A model generated the notes under the pieces. The model had not been told where the DNA came from and did not search any database. It was given only the letters and a program-made list of their open reading frames with translations. Source: Streptomyces sp. Tu 3180 (GTDB lineage Bacteria; Actinomycetota; Actinomycetes; Streptomycetales; Streptomycetaceae). From it: DNA of 64,000 bases. The stretch lies in the NCBI RefSeq assembly GCF_009852415.1, contig NZ_WOXS01000002.1, positions 5,372,001 through 5,436,000 on the forward strand, in the 5' to 3' direction. Shown here piece after piece: positions 36,283 to 45,684 of the stretch. Numbering within the stretch: the first letter of the stretch is position 1; every line of letters starts with the position of its first letter. The translations under genes were made by a program, and so were the position numbers.

Positions 36283-37053
36283 ATGGTAGGGGCTCCACTG
36301 GACACCACCAGAGCCGATAGGGGAGGTGCGGCTGCGCCTGTGGATCGCGCAGGAGTGCTGCGGCGCTTCCTCGGATCGGCGGGCAGGCCGAAATCCGTGA
36401 ACGACACCGCTGACCACACCCACGCCGCCGACCGGACCCAGACCGCGACCTTCTCCACCGACGCGGACGGGCAGGCGTGGACTCCGCCCACGTGGGAGGA
36501 GATCGTCAGCATGCACAGCGGCCGCGTCTACCGGCTCGCCTACCGCCTCACCGGCAACCAGCACGACGCCGAGGACCTCACCCAGGAGGTCTTCGTCCGC
36601 GTCTTCCGCTCCCTGTCGACCTACACGCCGGGCACCTTCGAGGGCTGGCTGCACCGCATCACCACCAACCTCTTCCTGGACATGGTCCGCCGCAAGCAGC
36701 GCATCCGCTTCGACGCGCTCGGCGAGGACGCGGCCGAGCGGCTGGCCAGCAAGGAGCCCACCCCCCAGCAGGTGTTCAACGACGCCCACTTCGACGCGGA
36801 CGTCCAGCAGGCTCTCGACACCCTCGCCCCCGAGTTCCGCGCCGCGGTCGTCCTGTGCGACATCGAAGGACTGTCGTACGAGGAGATCGCCGCGACCCTC
36901 GGCGTCAAGCTCGGCACGGTCCGCTCCCGGATCCACCGCGGCCGCTCCCAGTTGCGCAAGGCCCTCGCGCACCGCTCGCCCCAGGCGCGCGCGGAGCGCC
37001 GCTCCTTCGTGCCGCGTGTTCCCGCACTGGGAGGAGGGGGCGCGAGCGCGTGA
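36283..37053 (+). CDS. sigE: ECF RNA polymerase sigma factor, SigE type
   Basis: 256 residues from ATG 36283, preceded by GCGAGGTGG; in-frame starts back to 36154 would add up to 43 residues. Region 2: VYRLAYRLTGNQHDAEDLTQ and EVFVRVFR; region 4: LSYEEIAATLGVKLGTVRSR and IHRGRSQLR. The first 80 or so residues are a poorly conserved extension. Core regions are almost identical to those of M. tuberculosis SigE. It directs envelope-stress genes together with the anti-sigma and HtrA genes that follow. This is not the same as S. coelicolor SCO3356, also called SigE. The next gene starts within its stop codon. Confidence 0.9.
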   Translation: MVGAPLDTTRADRGGAAAPVDRAGVLRRFLGSAGRPKSVNDTADHTHAADRTQTATFSTDADGQAWTPPTWEEIVSMHSGRVYRLAYRLTGNQHDAEDLTQEVFVRVFRSLSTYTPGTFEGWLHRITTNLFLDMVRRKQRIRFDALGEDAAERLASKEPTPQQVFNDAHFDADVQQALDTLAPEFRAAVVLCDIEGLSYEEIAATLGVKLGTVRSRIHRGRSQLRKALAHRSPQARAERRSFVPRVPALGGGGASA

Positions 37054-38010
37054 GCGGTTCACGGCCGAAGTCTTCCGAGGGACACCTCGCAGAGCAGCAC
37101 CTGGGAGACCGACTCTCCGCCCTGGTGGACGGAGAGCTCGGTCATGACGCGCGCGAGCGCGTACTGGCACACGTGGCCACCTGCGCGAAGTGCAAGGCGG
37201 AGGTGGACGCGCAGCGCCGTCTGAAGAACGTCTTCGCGGAGGCCGCCCCCCGCCCCCCTCGGAGAGCTTCCTGGCCCGCCTCCAGGGGCTCCCGGCCGGG
37301 GGCGACCTCGGCGGCCCGCCGTCGGCCGGGGAAGGGCCCCCGGGCGGCGCGTCCGGGCGGTTCGGCACGACCTCCGGGGCCTTCGGGACCAGGCGGGGCG
37401 AGCGCTTCGAGTTCGCGTACGCACCGGCGCGGCGGCACGCCCCCGCACCGGCGGCGTCCCGGGCGGACCGGGGCTTCCGCATCCACGACGTCGGCCGCCA
37501 CGAGACGGCGGACCGGCCGTCCTCGCGCGGGCTGCGGTTCGCGTTCGTCGCCGCCGGGGCGGTGTCCCTGGCCGCGATCGCGCTCGGCGGGGTCACCACG
37601 AGCACGCCCACCGACACGGAGGCGCGCGGCTCGGGCAAGGGCAGCAACGTGACGCCGACGCGCACCCAGGGCACGGGCCCGGCGACGGCGCCCGAACAGC
37701 GGCGCCGTGGCGTCGGACCGCTGCTCGGCCAGCTCCAGGGCCAGGGCGCCCCCGCGGACGACCCGGTCGCCCCGACCACGGTCTCCGCGCCGCTGCTGCC
37801 CGGCGTCCCCCCACCGGCCACCGGGGCACACCGCTGACGGCCGGCGCCGCCGCGACGTCCCCGCTGATACGACCGCTCGGCTCGACCCCGCCGCTCGCCC
37901 TGACCGCGTGGTCCGGCTCCTCCGGGATCAAGGGCCCCGACCTCCTCACCGCCGCTCCCGGCACGTCGTCGGCCCCTTCGCCCACCGCCTCCTCCCGTAC
38001 GGCCCGCTGA
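37050..38010 (+). pseudogene. rseA: Anti-sigma factor (RseA-like) with two apparent frameshifts
   Basis: GTG 37050 overlaps the sigma stop, with GGGAGGAGGGGG upstream. Frame 1 encodes the zinc anti-sigma domain: HLGDRLSALVDGELGHDARE, then HVATCAKC. The continuation SESFLARLQGLPAGG, a Gly-rich linker and the membrane helix LRFAFVAAGAVSLAAIALGG lie in a second frame (to a stop at 37837). A plausible tail (ATSPLIRPLGSTPPLALTAW) lies in a third frame ending at 38010. Each switch needs one added C in a C-run (37247-37258 and 37807-37812). Repaired, the product would be about 320 residues. As read, frame 1 runs to 37652 and gives a soluble 200-residue protein with the sigma-binding domain but no membrane anchor. 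Sequencing error in C-runs is the main alternative. Confidence 0.7.
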
Positions 38011-38177
38011 CCCGTTCCCTGCGCACGGGCGCGCGGACCTGATTGAATCCAGGTGGTGCGCCCAGGCCCACGCAGCCGGGCGCCGAGCCGGGCTCCGGCG
38101 CGGAGGCGACGGAGCCGGGAGCCGACGATCCGCGGCCACCGCCGACGAGCCGTGCCGCGTCCAGCTGTGGGGAGAGC

Positions 38178-39941
38178 ATGAACGAGGGGAAGCCGGGCCC
38201 ACCGGGGGAGGGGCCGACCGCGCGTCCGGAAGGGCCCGACGGGGACTTCGAGCTGGCGCGGCCCGGCCGGGCGCCGGCCGGTGCCGGGGGCGGGCACGAG
38301 GGCGACTACGAGCTGGACCGGCCGCTGCCCGCCGAGGCCGCCCCCGCCGGCGCGCCTGCCGTCCCGGACCCGTCCCGGACGCCCGGCGCGCCGGAGGCGT
38401 CCGCCGCCTCCGCCGCCCCTGCCCACCCCGCAGGCCCCGCGGCCCCTGCCGCCTCCGCCGCCGAGGCCGAGCAGCCCAGGCCCCTGCACGACCCCGACCC
38501 GTACAGCACCCCGCCGTACGGCGAACCGGGCCCCTGGGCGCCCGCGCCGCCGGTGCAGCACCCGGCGGCCACTCCCGCCCACGGCATGGCGGTCACGGCA
38601 CCGCCGCCCGGCACGGCGCCGCACGGCGCGCCGCCCGCACCGGCCGCCGTGGCACCGTCCGTCCCCGCGCAGGCGCGCCCGGACACCCCGGTGCCCTCCG
38701 CCCACGCGGACGCCCCGGCATCCCCGTACGCAAACGCCCCGGCCCCCGACCCGTGGCGCCGCTACGACCCCTGGGCGGCCGCGCCGCTGCAGCAGACCGG
38801 GTCCGCGGTGCCCCACGAGAAGCAGCGGCGCAGGCGGACCAGGAGGGCCCTCCTCGGCGCCGTGCTGGTGTTCGCGCTCGTGTGCGGGGGCGTCGGCGGG
38901 ATCGTCGGCGCGTACCTGGAGCGCAACGGCGGGATCGGCGCCGTCGAGCTGCCGCAGGCCGGCGAGGAGTCCTCCGGGCGGGAGCCGGGCAGCGTCGCCG
39001 GCATCGCCGCACAGGCCCTGCCCAGCGTCGTCACCCTGCACGTCAACGGCTCCGGCGAGGGCGGCACCGGCACCGGCTTCGTGCTCGACACGCGCGGACA
39101 CATCCTCACCAACGACCACGTCGTGGACCCCGCCGGGGACGACGGCGAGATCACCGTGACCTTCCACAGCGGCGACACCGCCGAGGCCGCCGTCGTCGGC
39201 CGGGACAGCGGTTACGACCTGGCCGTCGTGAAGGTGAAGGGCGTCCGGGGGCTCACCCCCCTGCCCCTCGGCAACTCCGACAACGTGCAGGTCGGCGACC
39301 CCGTCGTGGCCATCGGCGCCCCCTTCGACCTGGCCGGCACCGTGACCTCCGGCATCATCAGCGCCAAGGAGCGGCCCATCACCGCGGGCGGCGAGGAGGG
39401 CGACGGCAGCGACGTCTCGTACGTCGACGCCCTGCAGACCGACGCGCCGATCAACCCCGGCAACTCCGGCGGCCCCCTGCTCGACTCCAGGGCCCGGGTG
39501 ATCGGCATCAACTCCGCCATCCGCTCCGCCGGCGGCGGGGCCGCCCCGGACGGCGGTCAGTCCGGCTCCATAGGGCTCGGCTTCGCCATCCCCATCAACC
39601 AGGGCAAGCGGGTCGCCGAGGAGCTGATCAACACGGGCGGGGCGACCCACCCGGTCATCGGCATCACCCTCGACATGGCCTACAGCGGCGACGGCGCCCG
39701 CGTCGGCACCGAGGGCGGCGACGGCGGGCCCGCGGTCCGCACCGGCGGCCCCGGCGACAAGGCCGGGATCAGGGCCGGCGACGTCATCACGGAGGTCGAC
39801 GGCCGGCGCATCCACTCCGGCGAGGAACTCATCGTCAAGACCCGCGCCCACCGCCCCGGCGACCGGCTGGAGCTCACCCTGGAGCGGGACGGCGTGGAGC
39901 GGAAGGTCTCCCTGGTGCTCGGCTCCTCGGAGGGCGACTGA
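38178..39941 (+). CDS. htrA: HtrA/DegP-type serine protease with PDZ domain
   Basis: 587 residues from ATG 38178, with GGGGAG 6 nt upstream; a TTG at 38043 would add 45 residues. Residues 1-215 are Pro/Ala-rich and probably disordered in the cytoplasm. One helix at about 224-247 (LLGAVLVFALVCGGVGGIVG) anchors the trypsin-like domain outside. The catalytic triad is His314 (NDHVV), Asp347 (SGYDLAVV) and Ser430 (PGNSGGPL). The C-terminal 100 residues form a PDZ domain with GGPGDKAGIRAGDVITEVDG. It follows sigma and anti-sigma genes, as htrA follows sigE-rseA in mycobacteria, suggesting envelope protein quality control. Confidence 0.9.
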   Translation: MNEGKPGPPGEGPTARPEGPDGDFELARPGRAPAGAGGGHEGDYELDRPLPAEAAPAGAPAVPDPSRTPGAPEASAASAAPAHPAGPAAPAASAAEAEQPRPLHDPDPYSTPPYGEPGPWAPAPPVQHPAATPAHGMAVTAPPPGTAPHGAPPAPAAVAPSVPAQARPDTPVPSAHADAPASPYANAPAPDPWRRYDPWAAAPLQQTGSAVPHEKQRRRRTRRALLGAVLVFALVCGGVGGIVGAYLERNGGIGAVELPQAGEESSGREPGSVAGIAAQALPSVVTLHVNGSGEGGTGTGFVLDTRGHILTNDHVVDPAGDDGEITVTFHSGDTAEAAVVGRDSGYDLAVVKVKGVRGLTPLPLGNSDNVQVGDPVVAIGAPFDLAGTVTSGIISAKERPITAGGEEGDGSDVSYVDALQTDAPINPGNSGGPLLDSRARVIGINSAIRSAGGGAAPDGGQSGSIGLGFAIPINQGKRVAEELINTGGATHPVIGITLDMAYSGDGARVGTEGGDGGPAVRTGGPGDKAGIRAGDVITEVDGRRIHSGEELIVKTRAHRPGDRLELTLERDGVERKVSLVLGSSEGD

Positions 39942-40123
39942 GACGTACGGCACGGCACGGGAAGGCGAACGGCCCGGAAAAACCGCACGGGTGCGCACAC
40001 AGGTGACCACCGGGACGGTACCGGTCGCACGGGATGGCCGGGTACCGTGGACCCGGCCCGGACCACGGAAGACCGCAGACCGCCCCGAGGGCCGAGGACC
40101 GAAGGCATCGCGAGGAGCTTCAG

Positions 40124-40585
40124 GTGTTCAATGACATAGGACCGCTCGAGCTGGTGACGCTCATCGTCCTCGCCGTGCTCGTCTTCGGTCCGGACAAGCT
40201 CCCCAAGGTCATCCAGGACGTGACGCGCACGATCCGGAAGATCCGGGACTTCTCGGAGAGCGCCAAGCAGGACATCCGGCAGGAGCTGGGACCGGAGTTC
40301 AAGGACTTCGAGTTCGAGGACCTCAACCCCAAGACGTTCATCCGCAAGCAGCTGGACAACGACGACCTGGGGCTCAAGGAGATCCGCAACGGATTCGACC
40401 TCAAGAAGGAGATGGCCGAGGTCGCGGACGCCGTCCACGGCCGCGACTCCGACTCCTCGTCGTCCTCGGGCTCCTCCGGTCCCGCCCCGTCCCCGGGTTC
40501 CTCCGGTGACCGCGTGGACATGACCAAGAAGCCCGAGAGCCGGGCGGCCGACCACCGCCCGCCCTTCGACGCGGACGCCACCTGA
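40124..40585 (+). CDS. tatB: Twin-arginine translocase subunit TatB
   Basis: 153 residues from GTG 40124, supported by GAGGAG 8 nt upstream; an in-frame start at 40034 would put 30 polar residues before the membrane helix. Sequence VFNDIGPLELVTLIVLAVLV, then FGPDKLPKVIQDVTRTIRKI is the TatB N-terminal helix, Gly-Pro hinge and amphipathic helix. An acidic, Ser/Pro-rich tail follows. TatB rather than TatA is supported by the Glu in PLELV and the length. Position after htrA matches mycobacterial Rv1224. Confidence 0.92.
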   Translation: MFNDIGPLELVTLIVLAVLVFGPDKLPKVIQDVTRTIRKIRDFSESAKQDIRQELGPEFKDFEFEDLNPKTFIRKQLDNDDLGLKEIRNGFDLKKEMAEVADAVHGRDSDSSSSSGSSGPAPSPGSSGDRVDMTKKPESRAADHRPPFDADAT

Positions 40586-40880
40586 CCCGGTCCCGCGAGG
40601 ACCGTTCGAACCGGGGCGAACCGGGCCCGCGGACGCGGTCCGGACCGGGCGCCGAGCAGGGTGCACAGGGGCGTACGCCCCCGCGCACGTGACGCGTTTC
40701 ATACTCCGGCCGGGCTCCGCAGGGCCCGATCCGGACGTCCGTGCGCCCCGTACACCGGGCGCTTTCCCAGCCGGTGGCGACAAGATGGCTATGCTGCCGA
40801 GTTGTTGTGCGGACCGGACGAGTACGCCCGAAGGGGGGCGGGCCGCTCGGTCCGACGAGAGCGAGGAGGCGTCCGGGCAC

Positions 40881-41555
40881 ATGGAGACGACGAGTCGGGC
40901 AGTCGCGCAGGCGCCGGTCGCGGAGGACGGACCACAGGTCCCCTCCGTCCGGCGTGCGGTCGACGGCTACCTGCGTGCGCCCTTCCCCTGGTACGGCCTT
41001 GACGAGGCCTTCACGGGGCCCCGCTGGCTGATGCAGGTCGGTACGGCGGCCGACGGGGCCGTCGAACACGGATCCATCGGGCACGGCGACGAGCCCTCGG
41101 TGCGCAGCGAGTACCTGGCCGGAGGCGACCAGGACGCCAAGGAGAAGTTCGCGGTCGTCGTGACCGTGGCCGCCAACCCGGTCCGCCGCAGCGCCGACGG
41201 CACCGGTCTGCTGGAGGCCACCTCGGTGTCCTCCGCCGCCTGGCTCGCCGGTGTGGGGCTGCTGTCCTTCACCTGGCCCGGCCAGATGGACCACTCCCTG
41301 CGCGACGACTGGCTGGAGCAGCAGACGGAGACCGCGTGGGTCCTCGCGGACGACCTCGAGGGCCCCGACTGGTCGACGCTGTCCCTGCCCGTGGACGGGG
41401 TGCCGACGCCGTTCCACTACCGGGAGTCGGAGTTCGGCTGGGTGCTCGCCGGGACCACGCGGACGGGCGTGCACGTGGGCGCGTACGGCAGGGGCATGAG
41501 CGCCTACGGCCTCGGCTTCGCCGTGGTCGAGGACATCGGCACGTACGCGGCCTGA
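40881..41555 (+). CDS. Conserved hypothetical protein
   Basis: 224 residues from ATG 40881; GAGGAGG lies 12 nt upstream, rather far. I recognise no domain. The protein is soluble, acidic and aromatic-rich (PFPWYGLDEAFTGPRWLMQV; TPFHYRESEFGWVLAGT), ending with YGRGMSAYGLGFAVVEDIG. No signal peptide or membrane segment and no cysteines in the core. It stands alone between tatB and a convergent mrp gene, so it shares no obvious operon. Alternative starts upstream to 40689 lack support. Confidence 0.7.
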   Translation: METTSRAVAQAPVAEDGPQVPSVRRAVDGYLRAPFPWYGLDEAFTGPRWLMQVGTAADGAVEHGSIGHGDEPSVRSEYLAGGDQDAKEKFAVVVTVAANPVRRSADGTGLLEATSVSSAAWLAGVGLLSFTWPGQMDHSLRDDWLEQQTETAWVLADDLEGPDWSTLSLPVDGVPTPFHYRESEFGWVLAGTTRTGVHVGAYGRGMSAYGLGFAVVEDIGTYAA

Positions 41556-41569
41556 GCGCGGGCCCCGGA

Positions 41570-41617
41570 CACGCCGAAGGGCGCCCTCCCCCGCGGGGGA
41601 CGGCGCCCTTCGGCGTG
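41570..41617. terminator. Bidirectional terminator before mrp
   Basis: Perfect 16-bp stem CACGCCGAAGGGCGCC and complement; its 16-nt loop contains a further CCCCC/GGGGG hairpin. Sits between the conserved hypothetical gene and the convergent mrp gene. Confidence 0.85.
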
Positions 41618-41644
41618 CTGACGGCCCCGGGGACCGTCCGGACC

Positions 41645-42778
41645 CTAGAACTTGTTCTTCGGCGTGATCCCCAGGGACAGCCCCGCGAGGCCCCGCTGGC
41701 GGCCGCCCAGCTTGCCGGCGATCGAGCGGAGCGCCGAGCCCGCCGGGGAGTCCGGGTCGGTCAGGACGACCGGCCTGCCCTCGTCGCCGCCCTCGCGCAG
41801 CCGGACGTCGATGGGGATGGCGCCGAGCACCGGGACGTTCGCCCCGGTGGTCCGGGTCAGGCCGTCGGCGACCGTCTGGCCGCCGCCGGTGCCGAAGACG
41901 TCGACCATCTCGCCGCAGTGCGGGCAGGGCAGCCCGGACATGTTCTCGACCACGCCGACGATCTTCTGGTGCGTCTGCACGGCGATGGAACCCGCCCGCT
42001 CGGCCACCTCGGCCGCCGCCTGCTGGGGCGTGGTGACCACCAGGATCTCGGCGTTCGGGACCAGCTGGGCCACGGAGATCGCGATGTCGCCGGTGCCGGG
42101 CGGCAGGTCGAGCAGCAGCACGTCCAGGTCGCCCCAGTACACGTCCGCCAGGAACTGCTGGAGCGCGCGGTGCAGCATCGGGCCGCGCCACACCACCGGC
42201 GCGTTGCCCGGGGTGAACATGCCGATGGAAATGACCTTCACGCCGTTCGCCGACGGCGGCATGATCATGTTCTCGACCTGGGTCGGACGTCCGTCGGCGC
42301 CCAGCATGCGCGGCACCGAGTGGCCGTAGATGTCGGCGTCCACGACACCGACCTTCAGGCCGTCGGCCGCCATCGCCGCCGCCAGGTTCACCGTCACCGA
42401 CGACTTGCCGACGCCGCCCTTGCCGGAGGCGACCGCGTACACCCGGGTCAGGCTGCCCGGCTTGGCGAAGGGCACCTCGCGCTCGGTCTGGCCGCCGCGC
42501 AGGGCGCTGGCCAGTTCCTTGCGCTGCTCGTCGCTCATGACGTCCAGCGTGACGTCGACACGGGTGACGCCCTCGACCCGGGAGACCGCGTCCGTCACGC
42601 GCTGCGTGATGGTGTCCCGCATGGGACAGCCGGAGACCGTCAGGTACACGGTGACCGCGACCGCCCCGTCCGCACCGATCTCCACCGATTTGACCATGCC
42701 GAGTTCGGTGATCGGCCGGTTGATCTCGGGGTCGTTCACCGTCGCCAGTGCCTCGCGCACCGCGTCTTCCGTAGCCAT
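41645..42778 (-). CDS. mrp: Mrp/NBP35-type iron-sulfur carrier ATPase
   Basis: 377 residues. N-terminal DUF59 (FeS assembly P) domain in the first 90 (REALATVNDPEINRPITELG), then a deviant Walker A GKGGVGKSS near residue 117 and DADIYGHSVPRMLG. The CPHCG pair near residue 290 can bridge an iron-sulfur cluster between two subunits. It is believed to assemble and transfer clusters to apoproteins. Start set to 42778 because the extra 21 residues available upstream are not conserved; no clear ribosome binding site stands before it. It follows the DUF1003 gene by 43 bp, so both may be co-transcribed. Confidence 0.88.
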   Translation of the reverse strand: MATEDAVREALATVNDPEINRPITELGMVKSVEIGADGAVAVTVYLTVSGCPMRDTITQRVTDAVSRVEGVTRVDVTLDVMSDEQRKELASALRGGQTEREVPFAKPGSLTRVYAVASGKGGVGKSSVTVNLAAAMAADGLKVGVVDADIYGHSVPRMLGADGRPTQVENMIMPPSANGVKVISIGMFTPGNAPVVWRGPMLHRALQQFLADVYWGDLDVLLLDLPPGTGDIAISVAQLVPNAEILVVTTPQQAAAEVAERAGSIAVQTHQKIVGVVENMSGLPCPHCGEMVDVFGTGGGQTVADGLTRTTGANVPVLGAIPIDVRLREGGDEGRPVVLTDPDSPAGSALRSIAGKLGGRQRGLAGLSLGITPKNKF

Positions 42779-42821
42779 AGGGACGATGGTACGGCGCCGG
42801 GTGCACCCGCCGGTAAGTCCG

Positions 42822-43433
42822 TCATCGGTCGTCTGCGTCACGTTCCGGCGGCCGTTCCGCCCGTATCGCCGGAAACGGTCCGTGATGGTCCTTGTGGCCG
42901 TCCTGCCGCTCCTCCAGTTCCTTGACCATGTCCTGGAGCTCCGAGCGGATCCAGTCCCGCGTGGCCACCTCCCCGAGCCCGATGCGCAGCGCCGCGATCT
43001 CCCGGGTCAGGTACTCGGTGTCCGCGATCGACCGCTCGTTCTGCTTGCGGTCCTGCTCCAGGTTGACCCGGTCGCGGTCGTCCTGCCGGTTCTGCGCGAG
43101 CAGGATCAGCGGGGCCGCGTAGGAGGCCTGGAGGGACAGCGCCAGCGTCAGGAAGATGAACGGGTACTCGTCGAACCGCAGCTCCCGCGGCACGGACACG
43201 TTCCACAGCACCCACACGATGATGACGACCGTCATCCAGACGAGGAACCGCCCGGTGCCGATGAAGCGCGCGATCCGCTCCGACAGCCGCCCGAAGGCCT
43301 CCGGGTCCCACTCGGGCAGGAGCCGGCGCCGGGGCGGGCGCGGCTGGTCCAGCCGGGGCGCGCGCGGCCGGCGGCCGGCGGCCGTGGCACCCGCGGGCAG
43401 CCGCTCGCGCGTCCCCTCGCGCTCAGGAGCCAT
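42822..43433 (-). CDS. DUF1003 membrane protein
   Basis: 203 residues. A basic, Arg/Pro-rich N-terminus of about 55 residues precedes two membrane helices (FLVWMTVVIIVWVLWN; PFIFLTLALSLQASYAAPLIL) joined by FDEYPF, then a long charged helix (NRQDDRDRVNLEQDRKQNER). This is the DUF1003 pattern. Function unknown. Its start overlaps the end of the upstream MgtE-like gene by 11 bp, and mrp follows, so the three probably form one operon. Confidence 0.87.
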   Translation of the reverse strand: MAPEREGTRERLPAGATAAGRRPRAPRLDQPRPPRRRLLPEWDPEAFGRLSERIARFIGTGRFLVWMTVVIIVWVLWNVSVPRELRFDEYPFIFLTLALSLQASYAAPLILLAQNRQDDRDRVNLEQDRKQNERSIADTEYLTREIAALRIGLGEVATRDWIRSELQDMVKELEERQDGHKDHHGPFPAIRAERPPERDADDR

Positions 43434-44706
43434 CGGTCACCACCCCCCCGTCGAGGTGGAACTCGGTCTCCCGCCAGTCCTCGGGCAGCATGTGGTCCAG
43501 CACGTCGTCCACCGTCACCGCGCCCAGCAGCGAGCCCGTCTCGTCGACCACGGGCGCCGCCACCATGTCGTACGCGGCGAAGAACCCGGCGACCACGGGC
43601 AGCGCCGCGTCCGGCTCCAGGGGCTGCAGGTCGTCGTCCAGGATCGAGCCGACCAGGGTGTACGGGGGGTCGCGCAGCAGGCGCTGGAAGTGGACCGTGC
43701 CCAGGTACTTGCCGGTGGGCGTCTCCTCGGGCGGACGGCACACGTAGATCTGCGCGGCGTGCGCGGGGGAGAGGTCGGGGTTGCGGATGCGGGCGAGCGC
43801 GTCGGCGACGGTCGCGTCGGGCCGCAGCACGATCGGCTCGGTCGTCATCAGACCGCCCGCCGTGTGCTCCTCGTACGACATCAGGCGCCGCATGTCGGCC
43901 GCGTCACCGGGCTGCATCAGGCTCAGCAGCCGCTCCTTGTCCGCCTCGGGCAGCTCGCCGAGCAGGTCGGCCGCGTCGTCGGGGTCCATGGCCTCCAGGA
44001 CGTCGGCGGCGCGCTCCTCCTTCAGCTTGCCGAGGATCTCGATCTGGTCGTCCTCGGGCAGCTCCTCCAGCACGTCGGCCAGCCGGTCGTCGTCGAGGGC
44101 GGCGGCGACCTCGGCCCGCCGCTTGGCGGACAGGTGGTGCAGGACGTTGGCCAGGTCGGCGGGGCGCAGCTGCTCGAAGGTGGCGAGCAGGTTCTCGGCG
44201 CCCTGCCCGTGCTCCTCCAGGGAGAAGCCGGTGACCGCGGTCCACTCGACGGTCAGCGTCTCGCCCTTGCTGCGCCGGAACGCGCCCGCCTTCTTCCCCT
44301 TGCGCACGAAGACGCGGTCGATCTCCCACTCGCGGCGGACCGGCAGCTGATGCACCGACAGGTCCAGGACCGTGACCTCCTCGCCGCTCTCCGCGAGCGT
44401 CACCCGCCGGTCCAGGAGCTCGCCGAAGACGAGCCGCTCGGTGGGCCGCTGCTCGAAGCGCCGGACGTTGAGCACGCCGGTCGTGATGACCTGCCCGGAC
44501 TGCACGGCGGTCACCCGGTTCATGGGCAGGAAGATACGGCGGCGGGTGGCGAGTTCGACCACCAGACCGAGCAGTCTCGGCGGACGCCGGCCGACCCGCA
44601 GGACGACGACCAGATCGCGCACGCGCCCCACCTGGTCGCCGGCCGGGTCGAACACGGCGACACCGGAGAGGTGCGAGACGAAGAACCGGGGGGCGCCCGC
44701 TGCCAT
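43423..44706 (-). CDS. Soluble MgtE-N/CBS-domain protein
   Basis: 427 residues. An N-terminal PRC-barrel-like part (FFVSHLSGVAVFDPAGDQVG and RVRDLVVVLRVG) is followed by the MgtE N-domain superhelix (LADVLEELPEDDQIEILGKL; EAMDPDDAADLLGELPE), then two CBS domains (about 285-415). The five-helix Mg2+ channel domain of MgtE is absent, so this cannot itself carry ions. In MgtE these domains sense Mg2+. It resembles Rv1232c. ATG start preceded by GGAGCC. Operon with DUF1003 and perhaps mrp; corA lies 1.5 kb away. Confidence 0.85.
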   Translation of the reverse strand: MAAGAPRFFVSHLSGVAVFDPAGDQVGRVRDLVVVLRVGRRPPRLLGLVVELATRRRIFLPMNRVTAVQSGQVITTGVLNVRRFEQRPTERLVFGELLDRRVTLAESGEEVTVLDLSVHQLPVRREWEIDRVFVRKGKKAGAFRRSKGETLTVEWTAVTGFSLEEHGQGAENLLATFEQLRPADLANVLHHLSAKRRAEVAAALDDDRLADVLEELPEDDQIEILGKLKEERAADVLEAMDPDDAADLLGELPEADKERLLSLMQPGDAADMRRLMSYEEHTAGGLMTTEPIVLRPDATVADALARIRNPDLSPAHAAQIYVCRPPEETPTGKYLGTVHFQRLLRDPPYTLVGSILDDDLQPLEPDAALPVVAGFFAAYDMVAAPVVDETGSLLGAVTVDDVLDHMLPEDWRETEFHLDGGVVTDGS

Positions 44707-44921
44707 GGCCGCGGCTCCTTTTCATGCGGGATGTTTCGTTCCGGGTGGTGCCTGCTGCGCTCGTTTTCCGAATTGCCCGCTCGGGTGGGCTTCAGGCTAG
44801 CCCGTCCCGATCGGCCGTGCTCCCGAGGCCGGTCCGGACGGACCGGCTCCGTTCTGATCACCTGATCCCGGTACCCTGCGGTACGCCGTTCAGGTCCCCC
44901 GACAGAGAGGCAGCCCCACCT

Positions 44922-45665
44922 GTGACTCCGATCTCCTCGGGCCGTTCCCGCAGGACCGTGCTGGCCGGCGCCGTGGGCGCGCTGCTCGTGACGGGGACGG
45001 CGCTCACGGGATGCTCCGAGGACCCGAACGAGGGCACCAACGGCGTCGGCAGGCTGTCCGCCGACGAGATCCAGAGCCGGACCCAGAAGGCCGCGAAGTC
45101 GGTCGACACGGTCCGGCTGCACGGGACCGTGGTCACCAACGGGCGCAGCTACACGCTCGACATGCGGCTGAAGCCCGAGGGCGGCATCGGGTCGGTCACC
45201 ACCCGGGGGGAGACGTTTCGCCTGCTGCGGGTCGGCGACGAGCTCTTCCTGAAGGCCGGCGCGGAGTTCTGGGGCCGCGAGGACGACGGCGAGGCGGACG
45301 CGGCGGCGGCCGGCAAGCTCGCCGAGAAGTACGTGAAGGTGCCGCAGGGCGACCCCTCGTACAAGAAGTTCAGCGGTTTCACGGACAAGGACGTCCTCCT
45401 CGGCGGCCTGCTCACCCTGCACGGCAAGCTGGCCACGGACGGCCGCCACGAGCAGGGGGGCGTCCGCACCATCCGGATCGCCGGCGACAAGGGCTCCGGC
45501 GGCACCCTGGACGTCTCCCTCGAGGGCACGCCGTACCCGCTGCGCCTGGTGCGGGCCGGCAAGGCGGGCACCCTGACGTTCTCGGCCTGGGGCACCGACT
45601 TCCCCCTGGAGAAGCCGGCCGAGGACCAGACCCTGGACTACGGCCAGCAGCTCCCCGCCTCGTAG
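44922..45665 (+). CDS. LppX/LprG-like or other secreted lipoprotein
   Basis: 247 residues from GTG 44922; GAGAGG lies about 11 nt upstream. A twin-arginine-like signal (SGRSRRTVLAGAVGALLVTG) ends with the lipobox TALTGC, so it is lipid-anchored and perhaps Tat-exported. The mature domain has alternating beta-strands (DTVRLHGTVVTNGRSYTLDM; GTLDVSLEGTPYPLRLV) like lipoproteins of the LolA/LppX-LprAFG fold, but I cannot confirm the family. Divergent from the MgtE-like gene with about 215 bp between starts. Role in lipid or lipoglycan transport is a guess. Confidence 0.7.
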   Translation: MTPISSGRSRRTVLAGAVGALLVTGTALTGCSEDPNEGTNGVGRLSADEIQSRTQKAAKSVDTVRLHGTVVTNGRSYTLDMRLKPEGGIGSVTTRGETFRLLRVGDELFLKAGAEFWGREDDGEADAAAAGKLAEKYVKVPQGDPSYKKFSGFTDKDVLLGGLLTLHGKLATDGRHEQGGVRTIRIAGDKGSGGTLDVSLEGTPYPLRLVRAGKAGTLTFSAWGTDFPLEKPAEDQTLDYGQQLPAS

Positions 45666-45684
45666 CCGGTCCGAACGACAGACC

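Noticed and set aside
38043..38177. TTG 38043 as start of HtrA
   Set aside because: Adds 45 unconserved residues; ATG 38178 has GGGGAG at ideal spacing.
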